NCBI GenBank assembly: GCA_016867955.1
Contig: VGIE01000102.1
Location: forward strand, 1-7,513
Origin: Betaproteobacteria bacterium
GTDB lineage: Bacteria; Pseudomonadota; Gammaproteobacteria; Burkholderiales; SG8-39
Reading direction: 5' to 3'
DNA length: 7,513 nt
The notes below the pieces were generated by a model. It was not told the origin of the DNA. It made no database searches and worked only from the letters and a program-made list of their open reading frames with translations. The position numbers and the translations under genes are program-made. Below, one piece after another: positions 1-4,988 of the stretch (positions are counted from its first letter, which is position 1; every line of letters starts with the position of its first letter).

Positions 1-46
1 TGAGCTTTGCGACCGCCTGCCCCGGGCCGTGCTTCTTGTTCGCCAT
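1..46 (-). CDS. 5' end of an unidentified gene (15 codons, runs off the window)
   Basis: An ATG at 46-44 opens a frame reading MANKKHGPGQAVAKL that leaves the window at base 1. The start is credible because GAAGGGG lies seven bases upstream (about 54-60), the best Shine-Dalgarno match in the window. An AT-rich stretch with a possible sigma54-type promoter lies just before it. Fifteen residues, Lys/Gly/Ala-rich at the start, are too few to name a family, and I do not recognise it. It lies on the same strand as ubiD but 328 bases downstream with its own apparent signals, so it is probably a separate transcription unit. Confidence 0.5.
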   Translation of the reverse strand, partial: MANKKHGPGQAVAKL

Positions 47-53
47 TCGTAGA

Positions 54-60
54 CCCCTTC
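54..60 (-). promoter_or_regulatory. Ribosome binding site of the left-end gene
   Basis: Read on the minus strand the sequence is GGAAGAAGGGG, then TCTACGA, then ATG. The GAAGGGG core is close to the 16S anti-Shine-Dalgarno complement and has normal spacing (7 bases). This site is the main reason to believe that the 15-codon frame at the window edge is a real gene start. Confidence 0.45.
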
Positions 61-66
61 TTCCAA

Positions 67-88
67 GTTGAAAAATACAACATTCAAC
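67..88. repeat. Short inverted repeat GTTGAA-N10-TTCAAC (possible operator)
   Basis: GTTGAA at 67-72 and TTCAAC at 83-88 form a perfect 6-base dyad around a ten-base AT-rich spacer. It lies between the possible sigma54 promoter and the ribosome binding site of the left-end gene. The arrangement would suit a dimeric regulator or an untranslated-leader hairpin, but six-base arms are common by chance. Confidence 0.2.
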
Positions 89-90
89 CT

Positions 91-106
91 GGCACAGAAA
101 AAGCCA
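91..106 (-). promoter_or_regulatory. Possible sigma54 (-24/-12) promoter for the left-end gene
   Basis: On the minus strand the sequence is TGGCTTTTTCTGTGCC. It has GG (105-104), exactly ten bases, then GC (93-92), which is the invariant spacing of sigma54 promoters (consensus TGGCAC-N5-TTGCW). TGGC matches fully; the -12 box is GTGC rather than TTGC. Transcription would begin near base 80 and give a leader of about 35 bases before the ATG at 46. I found no good sigma70 pair here: a TATTTT at 77-72 has no convincing -35 box at 17 bases. The match could be chance. Confidence 0.27.
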
Positions 107-265
107 GTCAGGTCAGTCGGGCAAAACCCTGCGGACCTTGCTGCGCACCTGATCTGATCGGGGAAAAGGCACTCTCGACCGACAGCATCAGGCGCCGGCC
201 ATGGACGTGATGCAAGAGATGCGAGCGAGAATCGGGCCAGGAGCACCGGCGGGAGTCGGGCGCCC

Positions 266-291
266 CAGCGCCAAACGCGCAAGTGGCGCTG
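266..291. repeat. Inverted repeat CAGCGCC-N12-GGCGCTG
   Basis: CAGCGCC at 266-272 pairs with GGCGCTG at 285-291 over a 12-base loop. A competing smaller hairpin, GGCGC-CCCA-GCGCC, occupies 259-272. Both lie in the GC-rich 3' region after ubiD with no T-tract beside them. They may add to transcript-end structure; at this GC content some pairing is expected by chance. Confidence 0.2.
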
Positions 292-330
292 AGAGTCCCC
301 GGCAATGCGCGGGGCGACATCCCCTCGCGC

Positions 331-350
331 GCGCCCCGGGTTCAGGGCGC
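331..350 (-). terminator. Hairpin just downstream of ubiD, possible transcript end
   Basis: GCGCCC (331-336) pairs with GGGCGC (345-350) across an eight-base loop, about 25 bases beyond the ubiD stop codon. No T-run follows it on the minus strand, so it is not a canonical intrinsic terminator. It could be a 3'-end stabilising hairpin or part of a Rho-dependent end. Confidence 0.25.
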
Positions 351-374
351 CTAACGGCAGTGCTGCTGGGCGCT

Positions 375-1922
375 CTAGAGTCCCAGCGAACCCCACAGCG
401 AATCAACGCGTGCCTTCACCGCGTCGCTCATGGAGATGCCGCGCCCCCACTCGCGCGAGGTTTCGCCGGGCCATTTGCTCGTCGCGTCGATGCCCAGCTT
501 TGAACCCAGCCCGGCCACCGGGCTGGCGAAGTCCAGGTAGTCGATGGGCGTGTTCTCGACGATGGCGCAGTCGCGCGCCGCGTCCACGCGCGTGGTCAGC
601 GCCCACACCACCTGCTTCCAGTCGCGGATGTTCACGTCGTCGTCAGTGACGATGATGAACTTGGTGTACATGAACTGGCGCAGGAAGCTCCAGATGCCGA
701 ACATTACGCGCTTGGCGTGGCCGGGATACTGCTTTTTCATGCTCACCACCGCCAAGCGGTAGGAGCAGCCCTCGGGCGGCAGGTAGAAGTCGGCGATCTC
801 CGGAAACTGCCGCTGCAGGATGGGCACGAAGACTTCGTTCAGCGCCACGCCCAGCACCGCCGGCTCGTCGGGCGGCTTGCCAGTGTAGGTGGAGTGGTAG
901 ATCGGGTCGCGGCGCATCGTGATGCGCTCGATGGTAAGCACCGGGAAGCGCTCCTGCTCGTTGTAGTAGCCGGTGTGGTCGCCAAAGGGCCCTTCCAGGG
1001 CCGTTTGGTATTTTTCACGCCCGCCTCCGGCGGCGGGACCCTCCAAAGCAGCTTCGTATCCGCTCTTGCCGTCCTCCGGATGGATCGCCCCCTCGAGCAC
1101 GATCTCGGCATGCGCCGGCACCTGCAGATCGGAGCCGATGCACTGCGTCACCTCGGTACGCGAGCCGCGCAGCAGTCCCGAGAACTGGTATTCGGACAGC
1201 GTGTCGGGCACCGGCGTGACCGCGCCGAGAATGGTGGCCGGGTCCGCGCCCAGCGCCACCGCGACCGGAAAGGGCCGGCCCGGATTGGCGAGCGCATGGT
1301 CGCGAAAATCCAGCGCGCCGCCGCGATGCGGCAGCCAGCGCATGATCACCTTGTTCGGAGCAATCACCTGCTGCCGGTAGATGCCGAGGTTCTGTCGCGG
1401 CTTGTGCGGCCCGCGCGTGATGGTGAGGCCCCAGGTGATCAGCGGCCCCACATCCTCCGGCCAGCAGGTCTGCACCGGCAGCCGGCCGAGGTCCACGTCA
1501 GCTCCCTTCCACACCACCTGCTGGCAGGGCGCGTTGCTGATTTCTTTGGCCGCCATGTGCATCACCTGGCGACCGATCGGCAGCCAGCGCTCGATCACAT
1601 CGCGAAAGCCTCTCGGCGGCTCGGGCTCCTTGAGGAAGGCGAGCAGGCGGCCGATGTCACGCAGCGCTTCCAGCGGGTCTGTAGCGTCGCCCTGCATGCC
1701 CATGGCGAGCGCCACCCGCCGTGCCGTGCCGAACAGGTTGCCCAGCACCGGCACGGCGTGGCCCGACGGATTCTCGAACAGCAGCGCCGGGCCGCCCGAC
1801 TTCAGCACACGGTCGCAGATCTCGGTCATCTCCAGCTTCGGCGAGATTTCGGCGCGGATGCGCTTCAGCTCGCCCAGCGCCTCGAGCTGCGCGATGAATT
1901 CCCTCAAGTCACGACAGGCCAT
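375..1922 (-). CDS. ubiD: UbiD, 4-hydroxy-3-polyprenylbenzoate decarboxylase
   Basis: A 515-residue prenyl-FMN-dependent decarboxylase. It removes the carboxyl group from 3-polyprenyl-4-hydroxybenzoate, the product of UbiA, to give 2-polyprenylphenol in ubiquinone synthesis. The prenyl-FMN/Mn site is complete: N178, IYR 181-183, RWL 195-197, RG 200-201 and E244. These match the E. coli site residues as I recall them, shifted by six. The proposed proton-donor aspartate is D315 in GPFGDHTGYY. Other family blocks are YHSTYTGKPPDEPAVLG (342-358), PEGCSYRLAVV (383-393), WSFLRQFMYTKF (411-422) and ENTPIDYLDFASPV (456-469). The protein is somewhat longer than E. coli UbiD (about 497). By this numbering about 22 extra residues lie between E244 and D315, in a segment holding two YxxALEGP copies. 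The ATG at 1922 follows ubiA by 30 bases and has only a weak GGGGG ribosome site, so it is probably translated from the ubiA message. The flavin prenyltransferase UbiX that makes its cofactor is not in the window. Confidence 0.96.
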   Translation of the reverse strand: MACRDLREFIAQLEALGELKRIRAEISPKLEMTEICDRVLKSGGPALLFENPSGHAVPVLGNLFGTARRVALAMGMQGDATDPLEALRDIGRLLAFLKEPEPPRGFRDVIERWLPIGRQVMHMAAKEISNAPCQQVVWKGADVDLGRLPVQTCWPEDVGPLITWGLTITRGPHKPRQNLGIYRQQVIAPNKVIMRWLPHRGGALDFRDHALANPGRPFPVAVALGADPATILGAVTPVPDTLSEYQFSGLLRGSRTEVTQCIGSDLQVPAHAEIVLEGAIHPEDGKSGYEAALEGPAAGGGREKYQTALEGPFGDHTGYYNEQERFPVLTIERITMRRDPIYHSTYTGKPPDEPAVLGVALNEVFVPILQRQFPEIADFYLPPEGCSYRLAVVSMKKQYPGHAKRVMFGIWSFLRQFMYTKFIIVTDDDVNIRDWKQVVWALTTRVDAARDCAIVENTPIDYLDFASPVAGLGSKLGIDATSKWPGETSREWGRGISMSDAVKARVDSLWGSLGL

Positions 1923-1952
1923 CGGGCCCCCAAGAAATCGCCGCGCGAGCGG

Positions 1953-2849
1953 CTAGTTGACCCGGACACCCGCCACCGAGCGTGACGCGTACTCGGCAAC
2001 GATGCCTCCGAAGATCACCGCTCCCACCCAGTTGTTGTGAAGGAATGCCTTGAAGCTGCCGGCGCGTTCGCGCGTGCGGATCAGGGTGTAATGGTAGGCC
2101 ATGATGACGGCGGCGGCGCCAAGCGACGCATGGAAGTACGTGCCGAAACGCAGACGCATGCCGACGAGCGCCAGGATTCCCAGCATTGCCGCATAGCAGG
2201 CCACGACCGCCGCCACATCGTAGCGTCCGAAGGTGATCGCGGCCGTGCGGATGCCGATGCGGATGTCATCTTCGCGGTCGACCATGGCGTACTCGGTGTC
2301 ATAGGCGACTGCCCAAAAGACGTTCGCGAGCAACAGCCACCAGGCAACCGGCGGCACCATGCCGGAGTGCGCGGCGAAGGCCATGGGAATGCCGAATCCG
2401 AATGCAATGCCGAGATACGCCTGAGGCAGCGCGAAGAACCGCTTGGTGAAAGGATAGGTCGCGGCCAGCGCCAGCGCGACAAGCGACAGCATGATCGTCA
2501 GCTTGCCGAGATAAAGCACCAGGATGAAAGCGGCCAGCGTGAGGCCGCCCGCCAGGAGCAGCGCCTCCTTGCGGGACACCGCGCCGGTCACCAGGGGCCG
2601 GTTTCGCGTGCGCTCGACATGCGCGTCGAACTTCGTGTCAGCGAGGTCGTTCATCACGCAGCCCGCCGAGCGCATCAGCACGGTGCCAAGGATGAACATC
2701 CATACCACCGTGGGGTCGGGGCCGCCGCACGAGGAGATCCACACCGCCCACAACGTCGGCCACAGCAGCAGCAGGATCCCGATAGGCCTGTCCAGCCGCA
2801 TCAGCCGCTCGTACTGAGTTATCCGTTCCTTGATTGCCGCGAGGTTCAT
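1953..2849 (-). CDS. ubiA: UbiA, 4-hydroxybenzoate polyprenyltransferase
   Basis: A 298-residue integral membrane enzyme that joins a polyprenyl chain to 4-hydroxybenzoate, the committed step of ubiquinone synthesis. The N-terminus RLMRLDRPIG (15-24) followed by LLLLWPTLWAVW is the family signature. The first Asp-rich motif is NDLADTKFD (67-75) and the second is YDTEYAMVDREDD (183-195); together they bind Mg-diphosphate. ATYPFTKR (130-137) and the C-terminal HNNWVGAVIFGG (271-282) are also typical. Several hydrophobic helices are evident, for example 24-40, 98-115, 118-132, 167-183, 212-230 and 272-287. The open frame runs far upstream, but ATG 2849 leaves 15 residues before LMR, much as in E. 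coli UbiA, so I choose it. No Shine-Dalgarno sits at normal distance (the nearest GAGG is about 25 bases away). The 85-base gap after the kinase is the loosest join between the intact genes of the cluster. Confidence 0.97.
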   Translation of the reverse strand: MNLAAIKERITQYERLMRLDRPIGILLLLWPTLWAVWISSCGGPDPTVVWMFILGTVLMRSAGCVMNDLADTKFDAHVERTRNRPLVTGAVSRKEALLLAGGLTLAAFILVLYLGKLTIMLSLVALALAATYPFTKRFFALPQAYLGIAFGFGIPMAFAAHSGMVPPVAWWLLLANVFWAVAYDTEYAMVDREDDIRIGIRTAAITFGRYDVAAVVACYAAMLGILALVGMRLRFGTYFHASLGAAAVIMAYHYTLIRTRERAGSFKAFLHNNWVGAVIFGGIVAEYASRSVAGVRVN

Positions 2850-2934
2850 GGCATGGCGATTGTAATCGCGGCGACCTCGCACAGCCCCCCCGGCTCGATG
2901 GGTTTCACCGCGCTGTCGCAAGGCCTGCGGCGCG

Positions 2935-4053
2935 TCAGGAACGCTTGCTGCCGGGCGATGCATCGCGCGGTGACAGCGGGCCCGCCCGCAAGCGATCCTC
3001 GACGTCCATGAAGAACCGCGCCATGCGTTCGCCGTCCGGCAGCCGCCGGGACCAGCGCGCGCCGCGCGTGCACAGCCGGTGCGCACCCTCGGCGGTGACG
3101 CCGATACGGTCGGTGCGCTCGCAGTACTCGGGGTCCCACCAGCCGCCCTCGCCCTTGAGCTCGATGACCAGAAGCAGGCGCATGCAGCTGTGCAGGGTGC
3201 CAAAGCGGGAGAGATAGTCCGACGCTTCCTCCGGCGGGCGTTCCGACAGGCGCGCGAACCCCGGCAGGAAGCGCTCGAACAGATCCTGCTCGAGTTGCGC
3301 ATCGTCCGGCATGTACTCGTCGCACAGCAGCCAGGCAAGGTCGTCCAGCGCGTCGCGCGCGCCGCAGTGCTCCCAGTCGATCCAGGTGACGCCACCATTG
3401 GTTGCACCGGCCTCGCCTGCGCCGCGATCGACCAGCAGGGCGTTGCCGGGACGGGCATCCCACTTGACGAAGGCGAGGCGCCTGGGCGCCAGCTGCTCGA
3501 GAGTGATCACGGCGCCAACATCGGGGGCGGGCAGCCCGAGCCGCGCGGCGATATCGCCCGGTATCGCGAGCAGGCCGGAAAGCCAGCCGGGACGGGCGCC
3601 GATCGGCGCGACGCGACGCGACAAGCCGATGCTGTCAGCGGCCTGCTGGCAGCGCAGCAGTGCGTCTGCCGCAAGCGCGGCGCAGCGAGCGGCAGCGTGG
3701 GCATCCCTCGTCCCGAGCGCCGCCGACAGGCGCAGCCCCCCGAGATCCTCCTGGATCAGCCAGGCGCCATCGAATCCGAGCACAGCCGCCACCGGCGCGC
3801 CGGCCGCATGCAGCTCGGCGAGGACGCCCGCTTCGAGCGCCGCGCGAGTGGCGTGCTTGCGTCGAGTCACGATGTACGAGGTATTGCCCGCAATCGCCCT
3901 GACGGAACGGCGCGTGCCGCCGCCGGGATACTCGATGCGGACATCCTTCACGCCGAGAAGGTCCGCGCAGGCTCGCGTCGCCATGGCGGCCGTGATGCGC
4001 GCCGAATCCGCGGCGCCTGTGCCGGGTTGCTGCTTTCGATCGTCTGATTTCAT
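2935..4053 (-). CDS. Aminoglycoside-phosphotransferase-fold kinase, substrate unknown
   Basis: A 372-residue soluble protein with the APH/choline-kinase fold, which moves phosphate from ATP to a small molecule. Numbered from ATG 4053, the N-lobe has a likely helix-C glutamate (E74 in ALEAGVLAELHAAGAPV) and QEDLGG (101-106), as in APH proteins. The catalytic loop is KWDARPGN (197-204), with catalytic D199 and N204. The usual HGD is KWD here. WIDWEHCGARDALDDLAWLL (224-243) holds the metal-binding D226 and the E228 typical of the family. The C-terminal part has a tryptophan-rich GGWWDPEYC (303-311). All key residues are present, so it looks active. ATG 4053 has GGGGA four bases upstream. The alternative GTG 4083 adds ten residues and overlaps the ancestral stop of the CDF frame as GTGA. 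The substrate cannot be read from the sequence. A resistance role is possible but unsupported; a sugar, choline-like or lipid-alcohol substrate is equally open. Confidence 0.82.
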   Translation of the reverse strand: MKSDDRKQQPGTGAADSARITAAMATRACADLLGVKDVRIEYPGGGTRRSVRAIAGNTSYIVTRRKHATRAALEAGVLAELHAAGAPVAAVLGFDGAWLIQEDLGGLRLSAALGTRDAHAAARCAALAADALLRCQQAADSIGLSRRVAPIGARPGWLSGLLAIPGDIAARLGLPAPDVGAVITLEQLAPRRLAFVKWDARPGNALLVDRGAGEAGATNGGVTWIDWEHCGARDALDDLAWLLCDEYMPDDAQLEQDLFERFLPGFARLSERPPEEASDYLSRFGTLHSCMRLLLVIELKGEGGWWDPEYCERTDRIGVTAEGAHRLCTRGARWSRRLPDGERMARFFMDVEDRLRAGPLSPRDASPGSKRS

Positions 4054-4079
4054 CTGGTCCCCATACCTGCGAGCGCGGC

Positions 4080-4083
4080 TCAC
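4080..4083 (-). promoter_or_regulatory. GTGA overlap: alternative kinase start on the ancestral CDF stop
   Basis: On the minus strand the bases GTGA contain the GTG that could start the kinase (4083-4081) and the TGA (4082-4080) that ends the readable extension of the CDF frame. Four-base start/stop overlaps of this kind are typical of translationally coupled operon genes. Ribosomes that stop at the earlier TGA (4223) would not reach it, so coupling through this overlap would be lost unless that TGA is read through or translation restarts. Confidence 0.4.
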
Positions 4084-4220
4084 TCGCGATCCAGCGCGCG
4101 ATCAGCCTGCGACAGCGGGTCGCCCTGCATCTCCATGTGAGTGGTCACATGCGCGTACGGCACCGCATGACGGATGTCGGCCTCGATGCGCTCCAGCCAT
4201 TCGTGCCCATCTTGCACGGT
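4080..4220 (-). pseudogene. Severed C-terminal segment of the CDF transporter
   Basis: In the same frame as the transporter, directly after its TGA, 46 codons read on without a stop: TVQDGHEWLERIEADIRHAV, then PYAHVTTHMEMQ and a polar tail ending DRE, with a TGA at 4082-4080. This is the expected C-terminal cytoplasmic domain of the family, with its second helix and final strand carrying a histidine (THME, like the usual THxEP). The frame is unbroken and keeps high GC at third positions, so the damage is recent or the stop is not absolute. A GTG at 4217-4215 could allow a weak restart and a separate 45-residue piece. Expression as a separate product is unproven. Confidence 0.6.
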
Positions 4221-4982
4221 TCACTCGCCTGGCACCAGAACGTGCAGCGTGACGAAGGCGCGCGCCCCCGACTGCCGGGTGCGCAGCGCATGGAACTCGA
4301 TGCCCCGCGCTCGGTAGCCGGCGAGCACGCCTTCGATGGCGGCCAGCTGCCCCGCCGGCAGCGACGCATCCATCAGCCCCGCCGCCGAGCGGCCTAGCAA
4401 CCGCCAGCCCGTCCAGACGATGTTGGCCGCCACCACCAGCGCGACGGCCGGGTCGAGCCACAGCCAGCCGGTCAGCCACACCAGTCCGACGTCGGCGATG
4501 ACACCGGCCGAAGTCCACACGTCGGTCATCAGGTGCTGCGCATCGGCTTCCAGCGTAATGGGGTTGGACCGCCTGCCGACCGCCATGAGGTTGCGCGCGA
4601 CGGCGAGGTTGATCGCCGAAGCGACGACAGCCACCAGCAGGCCGGCAGCCACGGCTTCCAGCGGCTGCGGTTCGAGCAGGCGCAGCACGGCTGCATAGAC
4701 GATGCTCGCCGCCGCAATGATAATCAGCAGCCCCTCGAAGGCACTCGAGAAGTACCCCGCCTTGCCGTGCCCGAAACGATGCCCCGCGTCGGCCGGGCGC
4801 GCCGCCAGCGACAGCATGGCCAGTGCCATGCCGGCGCCGGCAAGGTTGACGAAGGATTCCAGCGCATCGGACAGCAGCCCCACCGAGCCCGTGATCCACC
4901 AGGCGACGCCTTTAAGGACGATGGTGGCCAGCGCTGCAGCAATGGAGAGCCAGGCGTAGCGGATGAGGGATTGCCGGGGCAT
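4221..4982 (-). CDS. Cation diffusion facilitator metal exporter, C-terminal domain truncated
   Basis: A 253-residue inner-membrane CDF transporter, which typically exports Zn, Co, Cd, Fe or Ni in exchange for protons. Six membrane helices fit about 9-30, 34-58, 81-102, 110-130, 155-172 and 176-195. GLLSDALESFVNLAG (35-49) is helix 2, with D39 followed by S43 where YiiP has Asp-xxx-Asp. HRFGHGKAGYFSS (68-80) is the classic cytoplasmic loop. H150 and D154 (HLMTD) are the helix 5 metal ligands. The cytoplasmic domain starts at about 206 but stops at VTLHVLVPGE. There a TGA (4223-4221) stands where related proteins usually have Trp (VPGxW), and 46 more in-frame codons follow. Full length would be 300 residues, normal for the family. 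The ATG at 4982 is six bases after the recG stop, so the two are cotranscribed. Metal specificity cannot be assigned. The transmembrane core is complete; loss of the dimerising C-terminal part may weaken or abolish function. Confidence 0.88.
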   Translation of the reverse strand: MPRQSLIRYAWLSIAAALATIVLKGVAWWITGSVGLLSDALESFVNLAGAGMALAMLSLAARPADAGHRFGHGKAGYFSSAFEGLLIIIAAASIVYAAVLRLLEPQPLEAVAAGLLVAVVASAINLAVARNLMAVGRRSNPITLEADAQHLMTDVWTSAGVIADVGLVWLTGWLWLDPAVALVVAANIVWTGWRLLGRSAAGLMDASLPAGQLAAIEGVLAGYRARGIEFHALRTRQSGARAFVTLHVLVPGE

Positions 4983-4988
4983 GCCGGT

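Larger units (their letters stand above)
47..374. other. Non-coding stretch between ubiD and the left-end gene
   Basis: No reading frame here looks like a real protein. Short open frames exist on both strands, as expected at this GC content, but they lack ribosome binding sites and recognisable composition. The half next to ubiD is very GC-rich and holds two hairpin-capable inverted repeats (266-291 and 331-350). The half next to the left-end gene (about 60-130) is clearly richer in A and T and holds its putative control signals. Confidence 0.5.

Noticed and set aside
188..406. Minus-strand open frame overlapping the end of ubiD
   Set aside because: Arg/Pro/Ala-rich with no ribosome site, and it overlaps the conserved UbiD C-terminus in another frame; probably chance.
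717..1985. Long plus-strand open frame (422 codons) opposite ubiD
   Set aside because: It lies antisense to a clearly recognised ubiD, has low-complexity His/Arg/Gln composition and no family resemblance. Such antisense frames are expected in high-GC coding DNA.
2859..2864. TACAAT on the minus strand just before ubiA as a -10 box
   Set aside because: Transcription would start only about three bases before the ATG, and there is no -35 match at 16-18 bases.
2885..2891. Run of seven C in the kinase-ubiA gap as a programmed frameshift site
   Set aside because: It lies outside both coding regions, and neither gene needs a frameshift to be complete.
2850..3458. Upstream extension of the ubiA frame to 501 residues
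   Set aside because: The extra residues are Arg/Ala/Ser-rich and overlap the kinase gene in another frame; ATG 2849 gives the normal UbiA N-terminus.
4221..4223. TGA in the CDF gene as a selenocysteine codon
   Set aside because: The position normally holds Trp, CDF proteins are not known selenoproteins, and I see no clear SECIS-type hairpin directly after it.
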